Of a stretch of DNA of 64,000 nt, positions 35,816 through 46,013 are shown one piece after another (position 1 is the first letter of the stretch; every line of letters begins with the position of its first letter). The translations under genes and the position numbers were made by a program. The notes under the pieces were generated by a model that was given only the letters and a program-made list of their open reading frames with translations, made no database searches and was not told the DNA's origin. Source of the stretch: Flavobacterium sp. SH_e (GTDB taxonomy: Bacteria; Bacteroidota; Bacteroidia; Flavobacteriales; Flavobacteriaceae); assembly GCF_025717045.1 (NCBI RefSeq), contig NZ_JAOVZN010000004.1, positions 62,001 through 126,000 on the forward strand, in the 5' to 3' direction.

Positions 35816-36793
35816 TTACCAGTTTGGACGGATAGGAACAACGTTGCCTTTATAAATGTGATTGTGTTCGCTGTGAGAGGCATTAAAATCATTCCGCACC
35901 ACAATGGCACTTTTATGAGCATGCTTTTTAAAAAAGCTGTAAAACTGCTTCAATTCATTAAAAGCATACACTTCTGCTATCTCGGCCATTGATTTGTCCG
36001 TGTTTTTAAGAAGATATGTTATTTCATCTATGAGTTTTTCGTTTATCCATTGATTGACCGTTTTTCCAGAGCTTTTGCTTATAATTTTTGAAAGGTTACT
36101 TTCACTGATGTTTAATAATTCTGCATGTTCTTTTATTCGAAATACTGAACTGCATTCACCGGAGATGAGCAGGGTAAAGTTTTTATCCATGTTACTGCGA
36201 AATGCGGCTACAATGGCAGCATTCTTCTCATTTAAAACTTCTGCATTAATTTCATTTTGATGCTTTTGTATGAGCAACAGGATATAAATAAGAATATTTG
36301 ACATTATTTCATCTTTAATTGGCGTCAGAGAAATAGCGTGTTCATATAATTCTAAACACAACTCTTCCATTCTATTAATTTCCTCCTCATTTAGAAGATA
36401 ATTTATTCCATTGGATTGATCCATTTCCAATATTTCGTCCACTCCCAATGGCAGACAGTGCGAAATAAAATCCTTCCTGAAACTAATATTGTACACACTC
36501 TTCATCTCGGTCCATCCGCTGGAAACGTAAATATCAGGACGCTTCATAAATACGTGCCCAGAACTTACTTTAAAAACCTCATTTCCAGACACAAAAGTTC
36601 CTTCCCCCTCTTTTACTATTACTAAAGTGTAATGATCAGGCCTAAACGTAGGAGTTATATAAGGCATTTTTAGTCCCATCTCATGTACTTTTAAAATAGC
36701 AAAATCATCACTGTCTATATAGGAATAAACAGGGAGATTCATAAATGCGAGCATGTCACGCAGTTTTTTTAAAGTGGTGAGTTCTGGTTTCAT
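35816..36793 (-). CDS. AraC-family transcriptional regulator (extra type B, inverted)
   Basis: 325 residues, the third type B paralogue (LKVHEMGLKMPYITPTFRPD, KEHAELLNISESNLSKIIS, SMAEIAEVYAFNELKQFYSF). It is longer at the C-terminus by about 20 residues ending in IYKGNVVPIRPNW, and the usual AraC end motif (xPxxYRK) has become SAIVVRND. It is inverted relative to the triplet, so it probably arose by a separate duplication. It is transcribed away from the ECF sigma gene; both promoters lie in the 412-base gap. Confidence 0.86.
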   Translation of the reverse strand: MKPELTTLKKLRDMLAFMNLPVYSYIDSDDFAILKVHEMGLKMPYITPTFRPDHYTLVIVKEGEGTFVSGNEVFKVSSGHVFMKRPDIYVSSGWTEMKSVYNISFRKDFISHCLPLGVDEILEMDQSNGINYLLNEEEINRMEELCLELYEHAISLTPIKDEIMSNILIYILLLIQKHQNEINAEVLNEKNAAIVAAFRSNMDKNFTLLISGECSSVFRIKEHAELLNISESNLSKIISKSSGKTVNQWINEKLIDEITYLLKNTDKSMAEIAEVYAFNELKQFYSFFKKHAHKSAIVVRNDFNASHSEHNHIYKGNVVPIRPNW

Positions 36794-37205
36794 TTATTGA
36801 TTTGTCCTGCTTTCTTAATGAATTATGATTAGATAAATTTACTAAAATAACTTAAAATTACAACTCATGCCAAAGTTGAATTATGGATTGTGGCATACTA
36901 GTGGCAATTTTACTTATTAATTTGCTAGTCTAGTTTACTAATGCAAAAAGTGGATTATTTCACAATTGCTCCCATTAGATAACTTCTGGGAGAAAAGCAC
37001 TCTTAATTTTAAATTTATAGACACTTAAAAATAATGCAATAAGCCACAAATATCAAAACATTAAAAAAATGGTTGAATTTAACAAAACAATCGCTATTAT
37101 TTTTACCAATTAACACAAAATAGCATGAAATCTATTAAAATTTACCACTATTAGCTTTAAAAGTTTTAGATTTGCTTTAAAAACATAAGCAATTTTATTC
37201 CTTAA
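36794..37205. other. 412-bp divergent gap before the second SusCD locus
   Basis: AT-rich and without a gene. It must hold the promoters for the leftward AraC gene and the rightward ECF sigma gene. A -7 box for the latter is visible at 37167. A GTG..CAC-like palindromic patch (GTGGATTATTTCAC, 36950-36963) vaguely recalls the shared operator, but the flanking blocks are absent. Confidence 0.5.
37167..37174 (+). promoter_or_regulatory. -7 promoter box TAGATTTG before the ECF sigma gene
   Basis: It matches TAnnTTTG exactly and lies 31 bases before the ATG at 37206. No clear -33 element is present. Confidence 0.45.
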
Positions 37206-37751
37206 ATGGAAAATACCACAACAGATATTTCTTTATGGCAACAAGTTAAAAAAGGCGATATTACTGCCTTTGAAAAGCTATATGATATCTATGCTGATGT
37301 TTTACTTACTTTTGCTTTACAATATACTAACGAACCTACAATTGCCAAAGATGCAATTCACGATGTTTTTTTGGACATCTACAAATACCGAAGCGGTCTT
37401 GCCGAAAGTGTAAACGTAAAATCATATTTATTCAAAATCACACAAAGAAATGTTTTGAAGAAGAATAAAGCTTCTCAAAAAATATTTTCTATTTCCTCTG
37501 ATTATGATTCGGTTATCCTTAAAGAACTCTCATTTGAAGAAACTTTAATTGAAGAGGAAATCAATTTGGAGTTAAACTCAAAACTGGCTTTTGCGATGGA
37601 AGAACTTACAGAAAAACAGCGCAAGGCGTTATTCTACAGATTTAACGAAGACAAACCTTATGAAGAAATTGCCACTATTTTAGGCATTTCTATTGAGTCC
37701 TGCAGAACACTGATATACAGATGTTTGAAAGAACTTCGAAAAAAACTTTAA
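37206..37751 (+). CDS. ECF RNA polymerase sigma factor (locus 2)
   Basis: 181 residues. Sigma region 2 covers about residues 20-85 (FEKLYDIYADVLLTFALQYT, AKDAIHDVFLDIYKYR). Region 4 covers about 125-178 (LTEKQRKALFYRFNEDKPYE, then IATILGISIESCRTLIYRCL). It is the Bacteroidetes FecI-like type paired with the FecR downstream. It should direct RNA polymerase to the susC promoter of this locus when the receptor signals ligand binding. It is the only complete sigma gene in the window. Confidence 0.93.
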   Translation: MENTTTDISLWQQVKKGDITAFEKLYDIYADVLLTFALQYTNEPTIAKDAIHDVFLDIYKYRSGLAESVNVKSYLFKITQRNVLKKNKASQKIFSISSDYDSVILKELSFEETLIEEEINLELNSKLAFAMEELTEKQRKALFYRFNEDKPYEEIATILGISIESCRTLIYRCLKELRKKL

Positions 37752-37829
37752 AAAAAGGTTATTTTTTTTGTCTATGTTTTTAAAGAACTGTTCTCTTTAG
37801 AAATATATACCCCATAAAAAAACATCGCC

Positions 37830-38894
37830 TTGCAAATTAATTTTAACAAAATATCGAATGATGAAAAAGATTATTTAAAAAATCGGATTCATCTTGGACT
37901 AATCGAACTAGAACAAAAAGAATCTAGGCGCAGGAAGAAAAAAAGACTTCTAGCCTATTCTGCTGCTGCTAGTATCGTTTTATTAGTTTCATTATCTGTA
38001 TTCATAAATTATACAGCTACTGAAAGCAGTAAATCTCAAACAGCATTAGAGCAGTTTGCTGCAAGTACATCAATAGAATCGAATGTTGATTTAGAAAATA
38101 TTTCTCTTGTTTTACAAAACCAGCAGACTATCGCGGTGCAAGATAGTTCTGTTATTAGTTATGGTAAAAATGGAGAAAAAATAACCGTTGGAAAACAAGC
38201 TATAAACACAAATTCAAATAATGCTTCGGCTTTTAATACGGTTAGAGTTCCTTATGGCAAAAGAACACAAATTGTATTGATCGACGGAACAACAGTTTGG
38301 TTAAATTCTGGTTCGTCTCTGATTTATCCAACTCAATTTGACGGTTCTATTCGTGAAGTATACTTAACAGGAGAAGCTGCTTTTGACGTTGCGCACGATA
38401 AAACAAAACCCTTTTTTGTAAAAACAAAAGAATGTAATGTTCGAGTGCTTGGAACTGTCTTTAATGTGAGTTCTTATCCTGAAGATGCAACCGTTCAAAC
38501 GGCTCTTTTACAAGGAAAAGTTAGAATTACGTATTCGAAAAAAGGATTGTTAAGCAGTCAGGAAATTCAGGAAGATTTGACTCCCGGAATGATTGCTACA
38601 ATTAATAAGGATAAGAAACAGATTAAAGTTGAAAGAAAAGATGTTGCTTCAATATTATCATGGCGTGAAGGTTATTTTACCTTCAGAAGCCAGTCTTTGA
38701 ACGATATTTTAAGCAAGCTTTCAAAATATTATAAAATTGAATTTATAAAAGGATCCAATTTAAACTTAGATGCTAATTATTCGGGTTCATTTGCTTTAAA
38801 CGAAAATCTAAATTCATTAGCAAATACCTTGTCGAGTATTACCAATAATACTTGTACAGTTAACGCAAACCAAAGAACTATTACTATAAAATAA
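37830..38894 (+). CDS. FecR-family anti-sigma factor (locus 2)
   Basis: 354 residues from a TTG at 37830. A stop lies 15 bases upstream in frame and no ATG is available before the membrane helix, so the TTG (or a nearby ATT) must be the start. The short cytoplasmic part (about 40 residues) is followed by one membrane helix (about 41-62), the FecR domain (about 145-240; VRVPYGKRTQIVLIDGTTVW) and the C-terminal small domain (LNDILSKLSKYYKIEF). It probably receives the signal from the STN domain of SusC at 39069 and frees the sigma factor 78 bases upstream. Confidence 0.9.
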   Translation: MQINFNKISNDEKDYLKNRIHLGLIELEQKESRRRKKKRLLAYSAAASIVLLVSLSVFINYTATESSKSQTALEQFAASTSIESNVDLENISLVLQNQQTIAVQDSSVISYGKNGEKITVGKQAINTNSNNASAFNTVRVPYGKRTQIVLIDGTTVWLNSGSSLIYPTQFDGSIREVYLTGEAAFDVAHDKTKPFFVKTKECNVRVLGTVFNVSSYPEDATVQTALLQGKVRITYSKKGLLSSQEIQEDLTPGMIATINKDKKQIKVERKDVASILSWREGYFTFRSQSLNDILSKLSKYYKIEFIKGSNLNLDANYSGSFALNENLNSLANTLSSITNNTCTVNANQRTITIK

Positions 38895-38983
38895 AAAAAT
38901 CAATTCTAAAACCACCAATGCCTATGATATAAGACCAAAAATAAACATATCAACCTTATTTGTAAAAACTAACCAAAAAAAAA

Positions 38984-39046
38984 CCAAAAGATGTTGGAAC
39001 CATCTTTTGGCATTGTAGAACAGTAGTCAACGCTTAAATTGACTAC
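38984..39046 (+). promoter_or_regulatory. Two tandem stem-loops in the fecR-susC gap (locus 2)
   Basis: Stem 1: CCAAAAGATG (38984-38993) with CATCTTTTGG (39001-39010), loop 7. Stem 2: GTAGTCAA (39023-39030) with TTGACTAC (39039-39046), loop 8. Both are perfect, and the second ends 22 bases before the susC ATG. Locus 1 has one stem-loop in the matching place. They may tune transcription or mRNA stability between fecR and susC. Confidence 0.6.
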
Positions 39047-39068
39047 ATCGTAAAATCAAAACAAAATT

Positions 39069-42000
39069 ATGAATAAAAAACATAATTCAGAAAAGTATTT
39101 TTCTGGACGATACCACTATTACCTATATCTGCTGCTTATGAGATCTGTTACTGCATTTATTTGGATAAGTATGTGTAGTTTATATGCGAACCCTTCTTTA
39201 GGTCAAAATAAAATACATGTTCGTTTCAAGAACACACCGCTGATTGACTTTTTTTCGACTTTGGAAAAGCAGACTAATTATGTCTTCTTTTATAATGATG
39301 ATGTATTGAAATCTCCTAATACGATTACAATGGAGAAAGATGCTTCTTTGGAAGAAATTTTAAATAACGCATTAAAAAACAATAATTTGACTTATGATAT
39401 TATTGATAAGCAGGTTGTTGTAAAAAGAAATAGCAAAAAACCAGAACAATTAGAATATGAGCTAACAGGAAGAGTAACTGATAAAAAAGGTGCTCCTCTT
39501 ATTGGAGTAAATGTAGTATTAAGAGGAAAACAGACTTGGGATATTACTCGAAAAGAAGGTGATTACCGAATGAGAGTTGCCCCAAATGACACAATTGTTT
39601 TCAGTTCTTTAGGATATAAAACAGTGACAGTACCTGTTAACAATAAAAGAGTTATTGACGCAACGCTTGTTCCAGATGTTATGGAACTTCATAGTGTTGA
39701 AATCACTGCTTCAAACGGTTATACCGAAATTCCTAAAGAAAGAGTTACGGGAGCTATTGGTGTTATTGGCGCTAAAGAATTAGCCGAAGTTCCAACAGTA
39801 GATATACAGTCAAGACTTGAAGGAAAAATTGCAGGTGTAAACGTTGATCCAAGAACTGGTTCTATCAGTATTAGAGGAACAAATAGTTATTCTGGTGTTG
39901 GAAGTCCGCTTGTTGTAATCGATGGTTTTCCACAACCTATAAATGATTTCTTTTTTAGTAAAAGAGATGTTTCAGGCACTTCAATATTAAGTTATATCAA
40001 TCCTGATGACGTAGAAAGCATTAGCGTTTTAAAAGATGCCGCCGCAAGTTCGATCTGGGGATCTCGTGCCGCTAATGGAGTAATTGTAATTACAACAAAA
40101 AAAGGTAAAAAAGCAGACCCAACTATCAGTTTCAGCACTACTACAACAATTGGTGATAAAATGGATCTTGGAAAACTGCGTGTCATGAATACAGCCCAAT
40201 ATATTGATTATGAGAAAGATTTAGTTAATGGTGGATTTGTTGTAGATAATATCAGTAATTGGCAGGCTAAAAATCCAAGTGCTGCACAAGAAATCATGTT
40301 CAGACAGCAGAGAGGCGAAATTTCTCTTAATGAAAGAGATCAATTATTAAATGAGCTGTCTCAAAATGACAATCTTGGCCAAATCAATAAATATTTATTA
40401 AGAAACTCTCTGACAACTCAATACGATTTATCAGTTAGTGGCGGAAATGATAAAAGCACTTATTATTTGTCTTTAGGCTATAATAAAGATGAGGCAGCAA
40501 TGAGAGGCAATGAATCGAAGTCTTATAATGTTACGCTAAACAATTCATTTCAATTGAAAAGCTTCTTAAAGCTAAATACTGGCATTAACTACGTTTCTTC
40601 AAGCTATCAGGTGAATAATACAGTAAACGAAGCATTATCAAATGTATCAAACTTTGCATTGCGCCCTTATGATATGATTACTGATGCAAATGGAAACGGA
40701 ATTGACCGTTACATCATTTTCAGACCAGAAGTTGCACAAGGATTTGAATCACAAGGATATCTTCCGTGGTCGTACAATTACTTAGATGAATTAAATTATT
40801 CAAATGTAATCACCAAAGGCGCAAATCTTAGATTGAACGCAAGTTTGACTGCTACAGTTACAAACTGGCTAAATTTTGAAGCATCAGGAATGTATACCTC
40901 AATTGCAAATAAAACCAAATCATTGAGTGAACTGGACAGTTATTATGCACGAAATTTGATAAACGAAGCTACTTCTGTAAATACAGCTGGAAAATTGGTT
41001 TATGGAATTCCAGTTGGCGCTTATCTATACAATACTCTAACAGGAAACGAGTCCCAGAGTATGCGTTTTCAGATGAATATCAATAAAAATTTTAATGAAA
41101 ATAACAGTCTGCATTTCTTAGCCGGTTCAGAAATCAGAGAAGAGCGCAGAGAAGGTTCAAGCCAAAGATATTACGGATTTAACGAAGATACCAATTCAGG
41201 ACAGTCTGTAAATCCAACCGTTTATTACACAACAATTTATGGTTGGCAGAATATTATAGGAACTTCGGATAACAGCATCAGCAGATACCGCGATCGTTAT
41301 TTATCTTATTACGGATTAGGTTCTTATGATTTTATGAACAGATATCACCTTTCTGGAAGCATTCGTTTTGATGATTACAACTTGCTAGGTGCTTCTAGAA
41401 AAAACAGAGCTTTGCCGTTATGGTCTGTTGGAACAAAATGGGATATTAATAAAGAAGCTTTCTTAAGAGACACAAACTGGCTGAGCGATTTAGCTTTGAG
41501 AGTTACATATGGTAAAGCTGGAAGTGCTCCGGGAGGAGGTTTTGGAAGCCAGAGTGCTGTGATCAGTGTTGGGTCAGTTGATTATAATACGCAATTGCCA
41601 ACTGCCAGCATTTCATTGCCTGAAAATCCAGATATTAAATGGGAAACTACAACAACCCTAAACTTTGGTTTAGATTACGGATTTTTTAATAACCGTTTAC
41701 ACGGAAGTGCCGATTTGTACTATAAAAAGTCAAAAGATATTTTAACTAATCTGCCTTTCAACCCAACAACTGGATGGAGTTATTTAAATTACAACACCGG
41801 AACACTTGAAGGACATGGTGTCGATTTGAATATTTCGGGAATTATTATAAACGGAGCTTTTAAATGGAACAGCAGTTTTAATTTATCCTATAATACAAAC
41901 GAAGTTACAGACTCTCGTTTTGAAGCAACAACTACCAACCAATACTTATCTGGTGTAACAACATTGGGCAAACCTATCGGATATCTTTATGCATATAACT

Positions 42001-42629
42001 GGGCAGGTTTGGATAGCAATGGACAATCTACAGTATATAAAAAAGATGGAACTATTGTGAATTCAAATCAAGGAATTGCAACAATTGATAAAGAAGATCT
42101 AAAATATATGGGAACTACATTTGCTCCTTATTTTGGAGGTTTCATGAATGATTTCTCATTTAAAAACTTCAGACTTGGAGTTCAAATTACATATTATGCA
42201 GGACACGTGTTTAGAAATACAGTTTTACAAAACTATCCTTCATACACAGGAGTGCAATATGGAGCTGTTGCCAAAGACGAACTTATTGCAGACCGTTGGA
42301 GACAACCTGGAGACGAAGCCACAACAAATGTTCCTGGCTTAGCTAACATTAGCTATAACAGTTTAAACCGTTATCAAATGGCAGATATCAATGTTCTTCC
42401 TGCAGATAACGTGAGATTACAGCAGATTTCATTAGGCTACAATGTTCCAAACCAATGGCTGGAAAAAACTTTCATAAAGTCATTGAGCTTCAATTTTGCT
42501 GCAAGGAATCTAGGATTATTATGGGTTAAAAATGATTTAGGAATTGATCCTCAGTATTTGTCAAGCAACAACTACAATACCCTTCCTCCTCAGCGCACAT
42601 ACACTTTACAGCTAAGCTGCAGTTTTTAA
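39069..42629 (+). CDS. SusC/RagA-type TonB-dependent receptor with STN domain (locus 2)
   Basis: 1186 residues. An export segment lies at about 20-45, then the STN domain (about 48-120; LIDFFSTLEKQTNYVFFYND), the regulatory-like domain (about 135-210; LTGRVTDKKGAPLIGVNVVL), the plug (SISIRGTNSYSGVGSPLVVI, VLKDAAASSIWGSRAANGVI) and the barrel ending in LQLSCSF. The carboxy end closes on phenylalanine, as usual for outer membrane barrels. The STN domain with the upstream sigma/FecR pair makes this an auto-regulated importer. The downstream peptidases indicate a peptide ligand. It is only a distant paralogue of the receptor at 585. Confidence 0.93.
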   Translation: MNKKHNSEKYFSGRYHYYLYLLLMRSVTAFIWISMCSLYANPSLGQNKIHVRFKNTPLIDFFSTLEKQTNYVFFYNDDVLKSPNTITMEKDASLEEILNNALKNNNLTYDIIDKQVVVKRNSKKPEQLEYELTGRVTDKKGAPLIGVNVVLRGKQTWDITRKEGDYRMRVAPNDTIVFSSLGYKTVTVPVNNKRVIDATLVPDVMELHSVEITASNGYTEIPKERVTGAIGVIGAKELAEVPTVDIQSRLEGKIAGVNVDPRTGSISIRGTNSYSGVGSPLVVIDGFPQPINDFFFSKRDVSGTSILSYINPDDVESISVLKDAAASSIWGSRAANGVIVITTKKGKKADPTISFSTTTTIGDKMDLGKLRVMNTAQYIDYEKDLVNGGFVVDNISNWQAKNPSAAQEIMFRQQRGEISLNERDQLLNELSQNDNLGQINKYLLRNSLTTQYDLSVSGGNDKSTYYLSLGYNKDEAAMRGNESKSYNVTLNNSFQLKSFLKLNTGINYVSSSYQVNNTVNEALSNVSNFALRPYDMITDANGNGIDRYIIFRPEVAQGFESQGYLPWSYNYLDELNYSNVITKGANLRLNASLTATVTNWLNFEASGMYTSIANKTKSLSELDSYYARNLINEATSVNTAGKLVYGIPVGAYLYNTLTGNESQSMRFQMNINKNFNENNSLHFLAGSEIREERREGSSQRYYGFNEDTNSGQSVNPTVYYTTIYGWQNIIGTSDNSISRYRDRYLSYYGLGSYDFMNRYHLSGSIRFDDYNLLGASRKNRALPLWSVGTKWDINKEAFLRDTNWLSDLALRVTYGKAGSAPGGGFGSQSAVISVGSVDYNTQLPTASISLPENPDIKWETTTTLNFGLDYGFFNNRLHGSADLYYKKSKDILTNLPFNPTTGWSYLNYNTGTLEGHGVDLNISGIIINGAFKWNSSFNLSYNTNEVTDSRFEATTTNQYLSGVTTLGKPIGYLYAYNWAGLDSNGQSTVYKKDGTIVNSNQGIATIDKEDLKYMGTTFAPYFGGFMNDFSFKNFRLGVQITYYAGHVFRNTVLQNYPSYTGVQYGAVAKDELIADRWRQPGDEATTNVPGLANISYNSLNRYQMADINVLPADNVRLQQISLGYNVPNQWLEKTFIKSLSFNFAARNLGLLWVKNDLGIDPQYLSSNNYNTLPPQRTYTLQLSCSF

Positions 42630-42647
42630 TTCTAAAAAACAGATTTT

Positions 42648-44000
42648 ATGAAACTTTTAAAGATCACATTATATATTCTTCCATTCTTTCTGTTAAACTC
42701 ATGCAGAGACTATGTTGAAGTAGAGCAAGTTGGAAACAACAGAATTTTAAAATACACCTCAGATTACAGAGGGCTTGCCAATAGCTATAATGACATTAGC
42801 GGTTCTGGAGGTATTTATCTATTAGCTAGCGCCGATGTAGATTTTCCTACGGCATATCAAAATGGTATTACAACTATTTGGGGAAACAGCTACACCTGGC
42901 AGGATATAATCTATGATCCATCGCAGGGAGATTCAGACTGGGTAAGTCTGTACAAAGCCGTTTATTACAACAATGTAATTCTAGATGGCGTTATGAGCAG
43001 CGAAAAAGGAACGGATGCAGAAAAAAAAGAAATCTATGCTGAAGCCTTTGTTCATAGAGCTTTTGCTTATTTGCAATTGGTAAATACTTATGGTCCGCAA
43101 TTTGATCCTGCTTCTGCAAATTCAGAAAAAGCAGTTCCGCTATTATTGAAACCAGAATTATTTTCATCATTGGACAGAAGTACAGTCGGACAGGTTTACG
43201 ATCAGATTATTTCTGATTTAAAAAGCGCTCTAGCAAATGATATTCAGGATACGCCTTCATTTAATGTGCTTCCTTCTAAAAGAGCTGCTTACGCATTACT
43301 TGCCAGAACATATCTTTATATGGGCCAATATCAGCTGAGCCTTGAAAATGCAGAAAAAGCTTTAGAAATGCAGAATGAATTAATCGATTTAAAATCATTT
43401 GCTTCCGCCTATAGCTATCCAGTTCTGATTCAGAATCCTGAAGTTATATTTTCTAAAACCTTATTGCTTACTTACAATGGAGCGCCATTATCGACAGACT
43501 TATTAAATAGTTTCAGTGCTGATGATTTGCGTTATAACTATTACACAATCGCAGGAACCAATTTCTATCCAAGTTATACTGGAAGAGGTTTCGGAATCAA
43601 TTCGTATAGTTATACTAACGGAATCAATATCGGAGTTTCAGTTCCTGAAATGTATTTAATTGCGGCTGAATGTTATGCAAGAGCTGGACAGACTCAAAAA
43701 GCCGTAGATTATTTGAATATTCTTAGAGCAAAAAGATACAAAGCCAACACAGCTTATGAGGTAAGTGCAACAACAAATACCGAAGCTTTAAATCTTGTTT
43801 TAACCGAAAGAGAAAAAGAATTCATAGGAAGAGGTTTCCGCTGGTTTGATCAGCGAAGATTAAATCTTGATCCAGCTTTTCAGAAAACATACACAAGAAC
43901 TTTCAAAGGAACTACTTATACGCTGCTTCCTAACAGTGACGGATATGTATTCCCAATCAATCAAAATTATATCGATTTAAACCCTGAGTTAGGGAAATAA
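42648..44000 (+). CDS. SusD/RagB-type lipoprotein (locus 2)
   Basis: 450 residues, 18 bases after susC. Lipobox FLLNSC with Cys19. SusD landmarks: EAFVHRAFAYLQLVNTYGPQ, SKRAAYALLARTYLYMGQYQ, and the C-terminal TEREKEFIGRGFRWFDQRRL. It is the surface ligand-capturing partner of the preceding receptor. Sequence similarity to the SusD at 3980 is limited to family motifs, so the two loci probably bind different ligands. Confidence 0.92.
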   Translation: MKLLKITLYILPFFLLNSCRDYVEVEQVGNNRILKYTSDYRGLANSYNDISGSGGIYLLASADVDFPTAYQNGITTIWGNSYTWQDIIYDPSQGDSDWVSLYKAVYYNNVILDGVMSSEKGTDAEKKEIYAEAFVHRAFAYLQLVNTYGPQFDPASANSEKAVPLLLKPELFSSLDRSTVGQVYDQIISDLKSALANDIQDTPSFNVLPSKRAAYALLARTYLYMGQYQLSLENAEKALEMQNELIDLKSFASAYSYPVLIQNPEVIFSKTLLLTYNGAPLSTDLLNSFSADDLRYNYYTIAGTNFYPSYTGRGFGINSYSYTNGINIGVSVPEMYLIAAECYARAGQTQKAVDYLNILRAKRYKANTAYEVSATTNTEALNLVLTEREKEFIGRGFRWFDQRRLNLDPAFQKTYTRTFKGTTYTLLPNSDGYVFPINQNYIDLNPELGK

Positions 44001-44011
44001 AAAAACTTACA

Positions 44012-45988
44012 ATGTTTACAAAAATTAAGAATATCAAATTATTGGTACTGGCCTTTTGCGCTTTTACCTTACAGGTTACGAGTCAAGAAGTTAAATCCAG
44101 ATTACAAGGAATGGTAGACATTCCAATTCCTGGCGCAACTTTCAGCATGACTTATGATCCAAAAGGCGGACCATTAGAAAACGTTAAAGATATTAGCGGT
44201 TATGCTTATGTTTTCAATGATTACAGATGGGAAATCGAGGACCTTAAAGTGAAAAAAAATGGCGCTGTTTACAGCGCCGATTTTACAGTTCCAAAAAACT
44301 GTGCTTTTATGGCTTTCAAATTCTATGGCAACACAGAAAATGGTTTAGTTACCGATACCAATCAAGACACAGGATATATGCTGGTTGCTTTTAAAGAGCC
44401 AAAAGTAAAAATGCCTGGAGCAGATTTAGCTTGGGCTACTTTTAGAAACAAAGATTTCAATGGTCAGTTTGGCGGCTACTTTAAAGATTTTTCTATTGAC
44501 GGAGATGCAACAGAATATTGGTTAAAGAAAGAAGTTGCTGATAATGGAAACAGATTTCCAGAGTTTTTTGATACCTATTTCCAAGTATTGAAAGTACAAA
44601 AACCAGAAAAATTTCAAGAATTAGGAACTCGTTTTCTAGGAGATTTTACAAAGAAAATGAATGGAATGCCAGAAGAAGTTTATCTTAAAGTTCATAACAT
44701 TTATTTGTATGAATTAAAAAATAAAGCCAAAGCAGATTCCCTTGAAAACGTAATTGTAAAACAATTTCCAAAAGGCGCTTTTTTAAGATTCAAAGCGTAT
44801 CAAAAAATTATGCCAACTGCCGATGCAGCAGAGAGAAACAAAATTATCAATCAATTTTTAGCTGATTTTCCGTACACTTCAGATGTGCCAGATTCTCAGA
44901 GATATTTCTATGACAACATCGTAAAAATGCAATTCGGATATTATTTCGAAACCAAAGATTACAAAAGTATTTTGGCTATGATTCCAAATATGAATTTTGC
45001 TAATCTAAACGATGCTTACCACCAAAATATTTCTAAAGCATTGTATTTAAAATCGGTAGAACCAGAAGTTATCGAAACGATGGCAGTTCCTATGATTAAA
45101 GAAATGCAGGCTAAAGTAAACGATCTTTCTTATATGCAAGGCATTTATTGGTCACCAAATCAAGCAACTGAAAACGCAAAAAATCAGCTGAATAATGAAT
45201 TAGTGATTCAGATTCGTATGTTTGACATGCTAAAAAAATACAAAGAAGTTTTAGCAACATTTGAATTGCTGCCATTTGAAAAACGCTACGAAAAAGCAAG
45301 CATCAACGATATTCATGTTAGAGCTTTAGAAGCATTAAACAAACCAATTTTTGATGTTTTGAAAAATGCGGCAAGAGCCAATACTTTGTCTGAAGGATTA
45401 ACTGCGAAATTGAAAGACGCTTATTTAAAAGAAGGTAAAAAAGAAGCCGATTTTTCTGCTTATTTGGAGCAGTTGAAAAAAGAAAACAAAGCAGAAGAAA
45501 AAATTGCTCTAATTGATATCGCTGCTCCTGCAATTAAAGTGCAAGGAACTGATGGAAAAATGAAGCAATTAGATTTAAACAGCGGTAAAATTATCGTAAT
45601 CGATTTTTGGGCAACTTGGTGTGGACCTTGCAAAAAAGCTTTTCCCGCTATGCAGCAATTAGTTACTAATTTTAAAGAGGACAAACAGGTAGAAACTTAT
45701 TTCATTAGTACTCAAGAAACTAAAGAAACATACAAAAAAGAAGCTGTTGTCTATTTAAAAGAAAAAGGATTAAAACTAGACACTTATTTTGATTTGGTTA
45801 AAAAAGGCGGAGGAACAAACAATGAATCTTTCTCAAAATATGCTGTAATCTTCAAATCAAGTGGAATTCCTAGAAAAGTGGTGATCAAAAACGGTAAAAT
45901 TCGTTTCACTTCTGAAGGTTATTCTGGAAATCCAGGGCAATTGGTTGATGAACTTACAAACGTTATCAATGTTTTAAAGAACGAATAA
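44012..45988 (+). CDS. Large thioredoxin-domain protein (TlpA-like) of locus 2
   Basis: 658 residues with a signal peptide (about 1-25). The first ~500 residues form a helical and beta region that I cannot assign; they include a long helical, repeat-like section (about 160-500). The C-terminal ~150 residues are a thioredoxin fold with DFWATWCGPCKKAFP (Cys537 and Cys540). The N-terminal part is far longer than in ordinary TlpA proteins, so it may bind the peptide or partner. Its place between susD and a prolyl peptidase suggests reduction of disulfides in an imported substrate before proteolysis. Confidence 0.83.
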   Translation: MFTKIKNIKLLVLAFCAFTLQVTSQEVKSRLQGMVDIPIPGATFSMTYDPKGGPLENVKDISGYAYVFNDYRWEIEDLKVKKNGAVYSADFTVPKNCAFMAFKFYGNTENGLVTDTNQDTGYMLVAFKEPKVKMPGADLAWATFRNKDFNGQFGGYFKDFSIDGDATEYWLKKEVADNGNRFPEFFDTYFQVLKVQKPEKFQELGTRFLGDFTKKMNGMPEEVYLKVHNIYLYELKNKAKADSLENVIVKQFPKGAFLRFKAYQKIMPTADAAERNKIINQFLADFPYTSDVPDSQRYFYDNIVKMQFGYYFETKDYKSILAMIPNMNFANLNDAYHQNISKALYLKSVEPEVIETMAVPMIKEMQAKVNDLSYMQGIYWSPNQATENAKNQLNNELVIQIRMFDMLKKYKEVLATFELLPFEKRYEKASINDIHVRALEALNKPIFDVLKNAARANTLSEGLTAKLKDAYLKEGKKEADFSAYLEQLKKENKAEEKIALIDIAAPAIKVQGTDGKMKQLDLNSGKIIVIDFWATWCGPCKKAFPAMQQLVTNFKEDKQVETYFISTQETKETYKKEAVVYLKEKGLKLDTYFDLVKKGGGTNNESFSKYAVIFKSSGIPRKVVIKNGKIRFTSEGYSGNPGQLVDELTNVINVLKNE

Positions 45989-46013
45989 TTTCGCTTTCTG
46001 AAAATCTAATTAT

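Noticed and set aside
36950..36963. GTGGATTATTTCAC as a fifth operator copy
   Set aside because: The ATTATAA, AAGATT and -7 blocks are missing at the fixed distances in either orientation.
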